Below, in pieces: positions 18,138 to 27,713 of a stretch of DNA of 64,000 nt (its first letter is position 1; each line of letters opens with the position of its first letter). The DNA comes from Thiomicrorhabdus sp041583835 (lineage in GTDB: Bacteria > Pseudomonadota > Gammaproteobacteria > Thiomicrospirales > Thiomicrospiraceae). Where the stretch lies: the NCBI RefSeq assembly GCF_041583835.1, contig NZ_JBFHFC010000008.1, positions 1 to 64,000 on the forward strand. Direction: 5' to 3'. The notes under the pieces were generated by a model, which saw nothing but the letters and a program-made list of their open reading frames with translations, did not search any database and was not told where the DNA came from. The position numbers and the translations under genes are program-made.

Positions 18138-21089
18138 TTAAATGCCGACAGCAATTTTTGGAGCCGTGTTATCGGCAACCAATTTAGGTTGGCAGAGAAT
18201 GACCTGACTGTTGGCGCTGCCCAGCTTTAATAAGTAACGTTTTATTTCAAGGTTACGGTTTTCCGCCAGTTTCAGCAATTGGTCGTCACTCACCAGTTCT
18301 TTGATGTTCTTGGCTTGTTTATCTTCTTTGTTTTCTTTGGTTTTCTTCGCTTTTTCTGCGGCCTGTTTAGCGAGCTCTGCTAAGAGGGCGCTGCGATCCG
18401 CTTCGTTTGCCAAGCCACAAATTTTGATTTGCACCCCTTTACGTTCCTGTAACAGAGTATGAATCTTTTTCAGGTACTCAAGCATTTGAGGCGTAAGCTG
18501 GCTTTGGCCTGCTACGAAGTCGATCGGTTGCAAGTTGACGGCCAGGTTTTGATTGAGTAGATAGTCTCCGGCGACCGCGATCGCACCGAAAGGTTGTAAG
18601 GCCAGTAATAGGTAGGTTTTGGTCGCTGCCTTCATCGCCGAACCTAAAGCGGTGTTAATCACATCCTGTAATTTAAAATTTGGATCGGTAATGTCGCCTT
18701 TAATCGGCAATTTAAGCTTGATGTTGTCCTGCTTGTCTCGCAATAAAGCCAGTGCGGCATCGATCGGCATGCTCAAACTTTGTTGAAATGACGTGTTTTC
18801 AGACTGTTCGGCCATGGTGAGTTTAAGTTTGTGCAGACGTAAATCGTTCTGGGCGTCGATTTTGTTTTCCACTAATTTGGTTTCTAAATCGGCTGAAAGT
18901 TGTCCGCTATCGATGTTGTACCCTAAAAACTGGGCGCTGGCCGGGCTTAATGCCACCAAGTCCATACCGTCGATATGCGTTGCAAGGTTGGCGGTGATTT
19001 TCGGGTTCAAAGGTTGAATCTGCCCTTTACTGGTGAGTTTGGTAAATTCATCCAACGTAACCTGCACTGCAAAATCGGTATCGCGATCCGGTTTTTGGCT
19101 GTTTAAAGCACCGAGTTTGAATTCGTCCAGTTGAATGGTTTTATTAAGCGGCTGATCAAATTGTTCCGATGTGAAATGGATCAGATGTTTGCCTTTGGTT
19201 TGGATAGCGTGCCACTTGTATTGGAATGCTGATTTTTCATCCGTATCGTTCGATTTAGCTTCTTTTTTCTCTACCGTCTCCGGCTTAGTCTCTTTTTCTG
19301 ATTCAGCTGTTTGCGGTTCCTCTGATTGTGGCAGGCTTGCCAGCAAATTTTTAAGCTGAGTGATTTCCGCTTCTTTATTGATATTAAGGTAAGTTTGACT
19401 GCCGTTGAGTGTCAGGGTTCCGAGTTCCAGTTGGGAAAACTGATTGAGTTTTGCCTGACTCAAGTTGACTTTGTCCAGACTGATGAACTGGGTTTTAGCT
19501 TGTTCGCCGACATTCAATCCTTGTAACGATAAGTCTTTTACTTGAATGGAATCAAGCTGTTGAATATTAAGGTCCGAAATTGAGAGTTTATCTAAATCCA
19601 CCAAGTTTTGTTGGGTGGTCATATTTTGGGTTTTTAGGGTTTGTAAGTCGATTTTTCCGTCGCTTTTAAAATCGGTTTCAGCACCTTGATTTAAAGCGAT
19701 TTGGCCTTGCCAGTTAAAGGCTTGGACGCTTGCTTGATATGGAGGTTGAGAGGCAAGTAGATTGCTTAAACTCACACTACCTTGTTGTTTCAGTTGCACG
19801 CTGCCATCGTCGGCTAACGTCAATTGGGCGTTTAGCTTGGCTTGCAGATCTTGTTGGAGTTCGGTCTTGCTTACAGCATCGGAGATTTTGGCTTGTTTGA
19901 GCGTGAACTCCCCGTTCGCGTTGACTTGTGGGGTACTCTGGTTGTCGAATGTGACTTCACCTTGCCATTGGGCTTGCTGCATACCGGCTTCTATTCCGGG
20001 TTGTTGGAGTGCAACGTTTTGCAACTGTAGACGACCGGTTTGGGTAACGTGTACGCTGCCGTCCGGGTTGAGTAACGTCACCAGATTGAATTTGGCATCC
20101 AGGGATTGCTTGAGGCTAAGCTGTTTTTCAATGTCCTGTGCATTGAAGTTCTGCAGTTGAGCATGGCCGTTGAGGGTAATGGCCGGATCCTGTTCGCTTT
20201 CGATATAGCTGAAGTCACCGGACCATTTGAAGCTGTCCCAATCGGCTTGGTAAGGAGACATTTCAACTTTCATCTGGTTGATGAGGATGTCGCCTTGCTG
20301 CTGGAAATTAAGCCCTTGCGGGAACAGTTGGGCGGTAAATGTAAGATCGGTGGTCAGTTCTCCGCTGGCTTTGATGTCCGGTTGTTCTGCCAGGTAAGGC
20401 AATGTCGCCAAGTTGAGTTGGTCGACTTTTAAAGTTCCGACGACTTTAGGGTATTGACTAAACAGGTGTAGCTGAAAGTTGGTGGCGATGCGTGAGTGAT
20501 TCAGATAGCTGTTCAAAATCATACGCGCAGGGGTATCGTCCCACATATAGAGATTGTTTAGGCTGAGTTTGTCCAGTGTGTAGGAGGTCTGCTTAATGGC
20601 GTGATTGGGACGGATTAACTCCAGGGTCAGGTCTTCAATATCAAGGTTTTCAAGACCGAATAGAAAAAACGGCGTTGTACTTTCCTTGGGTTCTTTTTCG
20701 GAAGACAGCGGAATATCGATACCGGCCAGTTGAATGCTTTTCGGATCGGATTGGGTGATCTGGATAAAGCCGTGTTGCAATTGTAAATGTTTTAGCAGGA
20801 AGTGTTTTTGCCATAAGGCGCGTAGCTGCATTTGCACACTTAGATTATCGGCTGAAAGTACGGTGTGTTGCTGGTCGACGATCTGCAGGTCTTTAATGCT
20901 GAGTCGGCCGGTAAACAGGTTGAAATCGACATCTTCGATTGAGACTTGATCGGCGCCTTGGTGTTGAAGGGCTTTTTGAATGCCGAGTTGAATGCCGAAT
21001 GGTAACAGGATCAACATTAATCCGATTACGCTGAGAATGCCCACGGTCCATTTGTATTGCTTGAGAGTGGAAAGTAAGCGTTGGAGCAT
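18138..21089 (-). CDS. DUF748 (AsmA-like) envelope protein
   Basis: 983 residues. One N-terminal membrane anchor (about 15-37) is followed by a very long beta-rich periplasmic region with repeating 'LSLNNL', 'LQLQNV' type strands, a Lys/Glu-rich linker near 580-600, and a C-terminal segment with DFVAGQSQLTP resembling an OmpA-type fold. This matches DUF748 proteins of the AsmA/TamB superfamily, some of which are thought to bridge the envelope for lipid traffic. It starts 24 bases after bioF, so it probably shares the biotin operon's transcript, though no biotin role is known. Confidence 0.85.
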   Translation of the reverse strand: MLQRLLSTLKQYKWTVGILSVIGLMLILLPFGIQLGIQKALQHQGADQVSIEDVDFNLFTGRLSIKDLQIVDQQHTVLSADNLSVQMQLRALWQKHFLLKHLQLQHGFIQITQSDPKSIQLAGIDIPLSSEKEPKESTTPFFLFGLENLDIEDLTLELIRPNHAIKQTSYTLDKLSLNNLYMWDDTPARMILNSYLNHSRIATNFQLHLFSQYPKVVGTLKVDQLNLATLPYLAEQPDIKASGELTTDLTFTAQLFPQGLNFQQQGDILINQMKVEMSPYQADWDSFKWSGDFSYIESEQDPAITLNGHAQLQNFNAQDIEKQLSLKQSLDAKFNLVTLLNPDGSVHVTQTGRLQLQNVALQQPGIEAGMQQAQWQGEVTFDNQSTPQVNANGEFTLKQAKISDAVSKTELQQDLQAKLNAQLTLADDGSVQLKQQGSVSLSNLLASQPPYQASVQAFNWQGQIALNQGAETDFKSDGKIDLQTLKTQNMTTQQNLVDLDKLSISDLNIQQLDSIQVKDLSLQGLNVGEQAKTQFISLDKVNLSQAKLNQFSQLELGTLTLNGSQTYLNINKEAEITQLKNLLASLPQSEEPQTAESEKETKPETVEKKEAKSNDTDEKSAFQYKWHAIQTKGKHLIHFTSEQFDQPLNKTIQLDEFKLGALNSQKPDRDTDFAVQVTLDEFTKLTSKGQIQPLNPKITANLATHIDGMDLVALSPASAQFLGYNIDSGQLSADLETKLVENKIDAQNDLRLHKLKLTMAEQSENTSFQQSLSMPIDAALALLRDKQDNIKLKLPIKGDITDPNFKLQDVINTALGSAMKAATKTYLLLALQPFGAIAVAGDYLLNQNLAVNLQPIDFVAGQSQLTPQMLEYLKKIHTLLQERKGVQIKICGLANEADRSALLAELAKQAAEKAKKTKENKEDKQAKNIKELVSDDQLLKLAENRNLEIKRYLLKLGSANSQVILCQPKLVADNTAPKIAVGI

Positions 21090-21113
21090 GGCAAAAATCC
21101 CTGTACAAATTAT

Positions 21114-22289
21114 TTACGTGTTTGCTTTTTGAATAGCTTCTAAGGCGGTTAGCAAGGCGTCAATCTGTTCCGAAGTATGGCCGGCGGAAAGCGTGACACG
21201 CAATCGCGCCTGGCCTTTCGGTACGGAAGGTGGTCGAATAGCCGTTACCCAAAAGCCTTTTTGTTTTAATGCTTCGCTCCATTGTAACGCAGTTTGACTG
21301 TCACCCAATATAATTGGTTGTATCGCGGTATGCGATTCCCATAGGGTTAGGCCAATTTGTTGTGCACCTTGGCGGAACTGTTGGATATGTTGTTGCAATT
21401 GAGCCCGTTCGGCATCGGCCGATTGAACTAATTTTAATGCGGTTCGAGTGGCGAGCGCATTTAAAGGCGACATGGCCGTGGTATAGATATAGGGGCGAGC
21501 AAATTGAATCAAACTTTCTATCAGGATTTGACTGCCGGCGACAAACGCGCCCGAGGTTCCGAAAGCTTTGCCTAAGGTGCCGACTTGGATAGTGTCCTGA
21601 TTCGGTTGAACCCCTAGATAGTCGAAACAGCCGCGTCCTTGTTTGCCTAACATACCGAACCCGTGTGCGTCATCGACCATTAACCAGGCCTGGTGGGTTT
21701 CGGCAAGTTGTTGAATGTCCGCCAGTGGTGCCATGTCGCCGTCCATGCTGAATACGCCGTCGGTGACGATCAGGGTCTGTCCAGTCTTGATCGACTGTAA
21801 GCGGCGCTCCAAGGCGTTCATATCAAGATGCGGGTAGCGTTTCAGAGTGGCTTCACTATTCAACGCGCCGTCGACCAACGAGGCGTGATTCAGTTTATCA
21901 GCCAGAATGGTGTCTCCGGGCTGCATCAACACCTGTTGTACCGCCAGATTTGCCATGTATCCGGTTGAAAACAGCAGTGCGCGTTCTACGCCGAGCCAGT
22001 CGGCCAGTTCGTCTTCCAATAAGTGGTGTTGCAGAGAGTGGCCGGTGACCAGATGCGCGGCACCGGAACCGTAACTGATGTCCTGGTTGGACAGGCCGTC
22101 GAGAACGGCTTGTTTGATATCCGGATGATTGGCAAGTCCGAGATAGTCGTTGGAGCTGAAGTTGACCACCTGAATGCCGTTGATCTGCATTTGCGCCCGT
22201 TGGGCACTAAAGCTCAAGGGGCGTTGACGGTACAGATGCTGTTGGCGTTTGAGTTCCAACAGCGGCTGAAAACGGGTTTCAATGGACAT
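21114..22289 (-). CDS. bioF: 8-amino-7-oxononanoate synthase
   Basis: 391 residues, fold-type I PLP enzyme. Visible motifs: SSNDYLGLA near 45, GSGAAHLVTGHS near 75, VDDAHGFG near 205 and the PLP-lysine in GTLGKAFGTSGAF near 235. It condenses pimeloyl-ACP with alanine to make KAPA, the first step of biotin ring assembly. It follows bioB by 32 bases. Length and motifs are standard for BioF rather than glycine C-acetyltransferase, and the bioB neighbour supports this. Confidence 0.95.
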   Translation of the reverse strand: MSIETRFQPLLELKRQQHLYRQRPLSFSAQRAQMQINGIQVVNFSSNDYLGLANHPDIKQAVLDGLSNQDISYGSGAAHLVTGHSLQHHLLEDELADWLGVERALLFSTGYMANLAVQQVLMQPGDTILADKLNHASLVDGALNSEATLKRYPHLDMNALERRLQSIKTGQTLIVTDGVFSMDGDMAPLADIQQLAETHQAWLMVDDAHGFGMLGKQGRGCFDYLGVQPNQDTIQVGTLGKAFGTSGAFVAGSQILIESLIQFARPYIYTTAMSPLNALATRTALKLVQSADAERAQLQQHIQQFRQGAQQIGLTLWESHTAIQPIILGDSQTALQWSEALKQKGFWVTAIRPPSVPKGQARLRVTLSAGHTSEQIDALLTALEAIQKANT

Positions 22290-22321
22290 GAGTATGTGCT
22301 TCAGCGTTAGGACGGTATCGT

Positions 22322-23347
22322 TTAACCCGTCAATTCAGTGACTTGTTCCGAAAGCTTTTTAGCGGCCATTTCGGCTTTGACGTTTTGCTGCATGCGAATG
22401 CCGAGTTTGGCGAACAGCTGTGTGTCATGATCCGATTCGGGGTTGTCGGTGGTCAGAAGCTTGTCGCCGTAGAAAATCGAGTTTGCACCGGCAAAGAAAC
22501 AAAGCGCCTGAGCTTCGTCGGTCAGACTCATGCGTCCTGCCGACAGGCGGACATAGGTCTGCGGCATCAGGATACGGGCCGTTGCAATTACGCGGATGAA
22601 CTCAAACGAATCGGTTTTGTCTTTCATGTGCGCCAACGGCGTTCCTTCGACGGCAACCAAAAGGTTGATCGGCACCGAGTTCGGGTGGACGCGCATGGTC
22701 GAGAAAGTGCGCAACAATTCAGCGCGGTCTTTGTGTTGTTCGCCCATACCGATGATACCGCCCGAACAGACGTTGATACCGGCCTGCTGTACCTTGTCGA
22801 TAGTGTCCAGGCGATCCTGGTAATTACGGGTGGTGATGATTTTCGGATAGAACGCTTCCGACGTATCCAGATTGTGATTGTAATAATCCAGTCCGGCTTC
22901 TTTAAGCTGTGCTACCTGATCGTCGTTCAACATACCCAGAGTCAGACAGGTTTCCAAGCCAAGGTCTTTGACGACGCGAACCATTTCCAGAACACGCGGA
23001 AAATCTTTCTTGGTCGGATTTCTCCAAGCTGCACCCATGCAGAGACGGGTCGCGCCGCGCTCTTTGGCAACCAGAGCTTGCTCGATGACTTCCTGGACTT
23101 CCATCATCTGCTCTTTTTCAATGTCGGTCTGGTTGCGTGCGCTTTGAGAACAATAGGCGCAATCTTCCGCGCAACCACCGGACTTGATGTTAACCAGGGT
23201 GCTGGTTTGAACTTCGTTCGGATCAAAGTATTGACGATGGACGGTCTGGGCCTGGAAGATCAGGTCGTTGAAAGGCTGATCCATGATTTCGCGAATCTCC
23301 TCCACTGTCCAGTCGTGTCGAATTTGTCCTAGTTTTTCCATGTTCAT
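22322..23347 (-). CDS. bioB: biotin synthase
   Basis: 341 residues from the chosen ATG; the frame is open 27 codons further but that part crosses the likely -10 element and does not match BioB N-termini. The radical-SAM cluster motif CAEDCAYCSQ is near 60-69, with later GGIIGMGE and the conserved RLSAGR that binds the [2Fe-2S] cluster region. BioB inserts sulfur into dethiobiotin. First gene of bioB-bioF-(DUF748); a TATAAT lies 65 bases upstream. No BirA operator was recognised. Confidence 0.95.
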   Translation of the reverse strand: MNMEKLGQIRHDWTVEEIREIMDQPFNDLIFQAQTVHRQYFDPNEVQTSTLVNIKSGGCAEDCAYCSQSARNQTDIEKEQMMEVQEVIEQALVAKERGATRLCMGAAWRNPTKKDFPRVLEMVRVVKDLGLETCLTLGMLNDDQVAQLKEAGLDYYNHNLDTSEAFYPKIITTRNYQDRLDTIDKVQQAGINVCSGGIIGMGEQHKDRAELLRTFSTMRVHPNSVPINLLVAVEGTPLAHMKDKTDSFEFIRVIATARILMPQTYVRLSAGRMSLTDEAQALCFFAGANSIFYGDKLLTTDNPESDHDTQLFAKLGIRMQQNVKAEMAAKKLSEQVTELTG

Positions 23348-23403
23348 AGCTTTGTTCCAGTCTTTAGTAATTACGCGTAAGACGTCTCTAAAAGTTGCTT
23401 TTA

Positions 23404-23416
23404 ATGAGATATTATA
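23404..23416 (-). promoter_or_regulatory. putative -10 element of bioB
   Basis: Minus-strand TATAAT (23416 to 23411) in the divergent bioB-comF gap; the -35 is poor. Its position favours the bioB start at 23347. Confidence 0.45.
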
Positions 23417-23445
23417 ACTTATTACCATGAAAGAGCGTTAAAGGA

Positions 23446-24132
23446 GTGTGTCGGTTGCATTGGCTGGAGAGATGGTTGTTGCCGTCAAAATGCGTGCTGA
23501 GCGGGGAGGATTCGGAATTGCTGGATATCTCCGAAAGGTTGGTCGAGAGCTGGCGAGTACCTTTGGAGGTCTGTCCGCAGTGTTGCGAACCGAGTCCGGG
23601 CGGACAGGTGTGCGGTGCGTGCCTGACAAAACCGCCTAGTTTCGACCGTACCCAAGTCGGTTTTTATTTTGAAAAAGAGTTGGTCGATTTGGTTTACGGT
23701 CTTAAGTATCAAAACCGTTTCGCTTTCAGCCGGATATTGGCCGAACTTTTAATGTCGCGCCTGCAGGACGATAAAGTGGATGCCCTTGTTTTCGTCCCTT
23801 TGCATGTGAAAAGGCGTCGGGATCGCGGCTATAACCAAGCCGAGTTAATTGCACAGCAACTTGCGAAACATTTCCGGATTCCATTAATTGGAAACGGGGT
23901 CGAAAGAGTAATGGATACGCCTTCGCAAACGCACCTGGACGCGAAACAGCGCCACCGAAACCTTAAAAATGCTTTTAAGGTCGATTCCTCGGCATTTAGA
24001 GGTGTGCGAAGGATCGCCTTGGTGGACGATGTCATTACCACAGGTGCGACAATGTTACAGTTATCCCGAGCGATCAAGTCGCATACGGAAATCGAATGGG
24101 TTGAGGCTTGGGCAGTGGCTAAAACAAAGTGA
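23446..24132 (+). CDS. comF: ComF-family phosphoribosyltransferase-like protein
   Basis: 228 residues if started at GTG 23446. A TTG three codons later (23455) sits 8 bases after AAGGAG and is the better start. Four cysteines (CPQCCEP...CGAC) form a zinc-ribbon near 43-60, and the PRPP-type loop VALVDDVITTGATM is near 190-203. ComF is required for DNA uptake in naturally transformable bacteria, where it acts on single-stranded DNA in the cytosol. It is divergent from bioB, a common pairing in gammaproteobacteria. Confidence 0.88.
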   Translation: MCRLHWLERWLLPSKCVLSGEDSELLDISERLVESWRVPLEVCPQCCEPSPGGQVCGACLTKPPSFDRTQVGFYFEKELVDLVYGLKYQNRFAFSRILAELLMSRLQDDKVDALVFVPLHVKRRRDRGYNQAELIAQQLAKHFRIPLIGNGVERVMDTPSQTHLDAKQRHRNLKNAFKVDSSAFRGVRRIALVDDVITTGATMLQLSRAIKSHTEIEWVEAWAVAKTK

Positions 24133-24227
24133 TACAATCGTTTCAAGTTTCGACGTCTTGATGGATTCCCGAACCCTATCCGTTTATGCGAAACAAACCC
24201 CGAATAATAATCTGAAAAGGAATGGAA

Positions 24228-25163
24228 ATGAGCGTTCAACCGGTTTCTCACCATCATAATCACATAAGTGAAACCAATGACAAAAATCAACGTAAGGTTT
24301 TGATCGCGGCCATTATCACCGGCAGTTATATGCTGGTAGAGATAATCGGCGGTTTGTGGGTGAATTCGATCGCATTGGTGGCGGACGGTGTGCACATGCT
24401 GATGGATGCGGTGGCTTTGGCGATTGCATGGTGGGGATTCCACATGAGTAAGAAACCGGCAAACGAACGAATGACGTTCGGCTATCAACGGGTTCAGATC
24501 TTGACTGCCTTCATCAATGGTTTTACTTTGCTGTTAATTGTCGGTGGAATTGTGATCTTGGCGATACAGCGCTTTTTCGATCCTCAGGAGATTCTAGGGA
24601 AAGAGATGTTTGTGTTGGCGTTGATCGGCTTATTGAATAATTTGGTGGTGTTTTGGATTTTACATTCCGGGGATCAGCATAATATGAATATGCGCGGTGC
24701 GACCTTGCATTTCTTGGGCGATACGCTGGGATCGGTGGCGGTTATCGCCGGAGCCATTTTGATCTATTTTACCGACTGGACGCCGATCGACCCGATTTTG
24801 TCATTGTTGATTGCTTTGATTGTCGGCATAGGGGCGTATCGCTTGACCCGGGAATCGATGCATGTGCTGTTGGAAGGCGTTCCTGCGGGGTATGAAATCA
24901 AAGATATTGCTCAGGACTTAGAATGCCGTTTTGATTATTTGACGGCGGTACATCACATTCATTTGTGGGCGATCAGTGAAGAGCAGGTGGTTATGACGTT
25001 GCACGCCAAAACCGATTTAGAGCACATTAATGATGCTGCCTTGGCTGAAATTAAGCAGTACTTGCTCGACGAACACAAGGTTCACCATGTGACCTTGCAG
25101 CTTGAGAGTGATTGGACAGAAGTGAAGCCTGAGTTAATTCATTCTAACGCTTCAATGCTTTAA
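24228..25163 (+). CDS. cation diffusion facilitator (zinc/cadmium efflux type)
   Basis: 311 residues from the ATG six bases after AAGGA; an ATG at 24222 lacks spacing. A His-rich N-terminus (SHHHNH) precedes six membrane helices. The metal site is the HxxxD pair: VHMLMD near 54-59 and HFLGD near 160-164, the zinc-type pattern of CzcD/ZitB. The C-terminal cytoplasmic domain (about 210-300) has HHIHLWAIS, the usual CDF fold. It exports Zn2+/Cd2+ for protons across the inner membrane. The 3' end overlaps the convergent peptidase gene by 20 bases. Confidence 0.92.
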   Translation: MSVQPVSHHHNHISETNDKNQRKVLIAAIITGSYMLVEIIGGLWVNSIALVADGVHMLMDAVALAIAWWGFHMSKKPANERMTFGYQRVQILTAFINGFTLLLIVGGIVILAIQRFFDPQEILGKEMFVLALIGLLNNLVVFWILHSGDQHNMNMRGATLHFLGDTLGSVAVIAGAILIYFTDWTPIDPILSLLIALIVGIGAYRLTRESMHVLLEGVPAGYEIKDIAQDLECRFDYLTAVHHIHLWAISEEQVVMTLHAKTDLEHINDAALAEIKQYLLDEHKVHHVTLQLESDWTEVKPELIHSNASML

Positions 25164-25830
25164 GCCACTTCCAGAGATTAAAGAGGCTCGACAACGAAGC
25201 CGCTACATATGTCATAGCGCAGGCGAACAGAATGGTCTTCGCCTGTTTTCGATCTTTCTTACTGAGATATTCGCCTTCCTGTAAAAGCGGTAACGCTCGA
25301 TTGAAGCTGGCGTCGAATTCGACCGACAGAGTGCTGAGGTGAATGATTACCGGTACGCCCATAGCGATAAATCCTGCACCGAAGGTCATGAGTCCGACAA
25401 TCGGCGTGTGGCTTAGCGGAATCAGGATGGGCGTTGCCATTAAGGCAATCCCCGCAAATTTCTGCATGACAGCGGCACGTTCAACCAGTATGGTTCGTTG
25501 TTTTAGCTGCGGATAATCGGTTTTATCTTGCAGTGCATGGCCGATTTCATGCGCTACCGTCGTGATGGCCGTTAAGCTGTTCGAATGTGCATTTTCACTG
25601 GAGATGCGCACGACCTTTTCAATCGGATCGTAATGGTCGCCTTCTGCGGTTTCTTCAACCCGTACACCTTTTAGATCGTATTTTTTGACGAGATGTTCGG
25701 CAAATTGTAAGCCGCTGCCCGGAATATCGGGATGTGGTGTACGGTGTTTATTCAGTATGTATTTGGTCCACAAGCTAGGCAGTGTGGTGAGGATAAACAG
25801 TATGACAAAGCCGACGACTAACAGCCCCAT
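25144..25830 (-). CDS. zinc metallopeptidase, YugP (Zn_peptidase_2) family
   Basis: 228 residues. N-terminal membrane helix (about 3-20), then the zinc motif HEIGHALQ near 113-120, and three further hydrophobic segments. This is the layout of YugP-like membrane metallopeptidases whose substrates are unknown. Its last 20 bases overlap the end of the cation transporter gene on the other strand. It follows the DUF255 gene by 88 bp and may be transcribed with it. Confidence 0.85.
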   Translation of the reverse strand: MGLLVVGFVILFILTTLPSLWTKYILNKHRTPHPDIPGSGLQFAEHLVKKYDLKGVRVEETAEGDHYDPIEKVVRISSENAHSNSLTAITTVAHEIGHALQDKTDYPQLKQRTILVERAAVMQKFAGIALMATPILIPLSHTPIVGLMTFGAGFIAMGVPVIIHLSTLSVEFDASFNRALPLLQEGEYLSKKDRKQAKTILFACAMTYVAASLSSLFNLWKWLKALKR

Positions 25831-25918
25831 GAAAAGTCCTTTGAATAGCGATTAGGCAAATCTAAATTCGGGTTTAATGATTGAGGAATCATTCTAACGG
25901 ATTCGTTTAGTTGTGTCG

Positions 25919-27679
25919 TTAATCGGTTTGGCATTCCAGTGCGATTAGATAGCTGGCGAAGTCGAGCGGGTTTTGGCGTAAGAGATCCGCGAATCCAGCG
26001 TTGCGTTTTTCTCCTCGGTCGTCGGTTGAACATTCCAATAAAGCCGATGGGCTGGGGGTGGCCGTATCTTTAAGTGCAATAAAACGGTTTTGACCCGGTA
26101 AAAGAAAATCGGTGCTGGTTTGCCAGCCCTGTTTATTCAAAAAGCGTCTGAGTGTGGATTCAGTCAGTGCTTGTATGCCTTCTTGCAGTGTGTTGTCAGG
26201 CGCAACTCTTTGTAAGCTCTGTAGTCCTTGGATTACATAGGCGTAATCTTCCAACGAGGCGTGACCGATGTATTTTGCGTCCCCGGTGAGCGCTTTGGGT
26301 GGTTCGGGTTGATTGAGTAGATCGATTAACCGGTTGGCGAGTTGTTGCGCTTTGATCAGGTAGTCCTTTTGTCCGACGGCTTCATAAGCACTTACGTAAG
26401 CCGATAATGTCAGGCCGTTCCAGCCGAGTATGTATTTATCGTCGCTCGGAATATCTGTAACCGTGGCTTGTAAAGTTGTTTTAATTTCAGCCCAATGTTC
26501 CATCGTGGGACTCGGGTGCCAGCCCAGTTCATAAGGAGCCGGCTGGTCAAGTCGCCAAAGGTGTTCGGCTTCTTTAAACGCCGTCGTTGAAAGTTTCTGT
26601 CGCAGTTGCTTTCGATTAAACAGGTAATTCCCGCCTTCACGTCCTTGTTTGTCCAAAGCGGACTGACTGCTTTTAAATAGTCCGAGTTTTGGCGAGTACA
26701 AATGCTTTTCCATGTAGTGCAGTGTGTCTTCGGCGGTTTTCAGGTAGCGGTTATTATGAAATTTATGGCCGGCTACAAAGTAGGCTTTTGCTAACAGGGC
26801 ATTGTCGTACCCCATTTTTTCAAAATGCGGTGTTTGCCACTCCGGATCGACGGTATATCGATAAAAGCCGCCATTGATGTGGTCGATCAAGTGTTGAGAC
26901 TGCATTTGGTCGAATGTCAGTTCCAGCCAAGCCTGTTGTGTTTCCGAAAGAGAGTTTTGTTCCAATAAGCTTAAAATTAAGGGCATTTGAGGAAACTTGT
27001 GGCTGCCTTTCAGTCCGCCGCTTAAGTCATCCAGAGATTGATCGAGATGTTGCAGTAAGAGCGAGCGGAATTCTTGTAGTGAGATTGATTTGGATGCTGT
27101 CTGTTTTGTCGATGTGGTTTCGGCTAATGAGCGGATTCTTTTGGATTGGGTTTTCCAGAGTTCGGATAGGTCAATTAAAGTTCGTTTATAGTTCGTGTTG
27201 GGTAAATAGCCAAACGCGGCAAACGGATAACCTTTCGGAGTGAGGACGACATGTTGCGGCCAGCCGGCTTTGCCGGTTACCCGGCGAGAAAAATCGATTA
27301 GGTAGTTATCCAGATCAGGGTTGAGTTCACGGTCGATTTTCACCGGAACAAAAAAACGATTCATGATTTCGGCTGCATCCGGATCTTGGTAGTTCTCTTT
27401 TTGCATGACATGACACCAGTGGCATGCAAAGTAACCACTGGAAATCAGAAGGGGGCGATTGTCTTGCTGTGCATGACGTAATGTAAGTGTATTCCATGGT
27501 TGCCAATGAACGGGGTCTTCGGCGTGCATGGCTAAGTAAGGGCTTGGGTGGTTGCTTAGGGTATTGACAGGATCGATCTTGGTTTCGATCGCTTTAGCTT
27601 GAACGCAAACGGTCAATAAAGTGATTGAGAACAGTCGTAAGAACGGGAATTTTAAGCAGGGTGTTTGCAAACTGAACAA
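25919..27679 (-). CDS. DUF255 thioredoxin-domain protein with signal peptide
   Basis: About 586 residues from a TTG at 27679 preceded by TGGA; the open frame runs back to 27874, but that part overlaps tatC in another frame and is basic and unstructured. From the TTG the N-terminus is a plausible signal peptide (LFSITLLTVCVQA) and the thioredoxin-like CHWCHVM motif follows about 65-70 residues in, then an alpha/alpha-barrel-like region. YyaL/SPATA20 relatives are usually longer and cytoplasmic; a secreted form is less usual. Position right after tatC may be coincidence or co-transcription. Activity unknown. Confidence 0.75.
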   Translation of the reverse strand: MFSLQTPCLKFPFLRLFSITLLTVCVQAKAIETKIDPVNTLSNHPSPYLAMHAEDPVHWQPWNTLTLRHAQQDNRPLLISSGYFACHWCHVMQKENYQDPDAAEIMNRFFVPVKIDRELNPDLDNYLIDFSRRVTGKAGWPQHVVLTPKGYPFAAFGYLPNTNYKRTLIDLSELWKTQSKRIRSLAETTSTKQTASKSISLQEFRSLLLQHLDQSLDDLSGGLKGSHKFPQMPLILSLLEQNSLSETQQAWLELTFDQMQSQHLIDHINGGFYRYTVDPEWQTPHFEKMGYDNALLAKAYFVAGHKFHNNRYLKTAEDTLHYMEKHLYSPKLGLFKSSQSALDKQGREGGNYLFNRKQLRQKLSTTAFKEAEHLWRLDQPAPYELGWHPSPTMEHWAEIKTTLQATVTDIPSDDKYILGWNGLTLSAYVSAYEAVGQKDYLIKAQQLANRLIDLLNQPEPPKALTGDAKYIGHASLEDYAYVIQGLQSLQRVAPDNTLQEGIQALTESTLRRFLNKQGWQTSTDFLLPGQNRFIALKDTATPSPSALLECSTDDRGEKRNAGFADLLRQNPLDFASYLIALECQTD

Positions 27680-27713
27680 GTCTGTCCAGTTTGCAAAAAG
27701 CGAAGAATTTCGA

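Noticed and set aside
22343..23332. 329-codon plus-strand frame
   Set aside because: Exactly antisense to bioB, which has clear cluster cysteines; codon structure is a mirror effect.
23348..23445. BirA operator at bioB
   Set aside because: No long palindrome of the BirA type was found in the bioB-comF gap.
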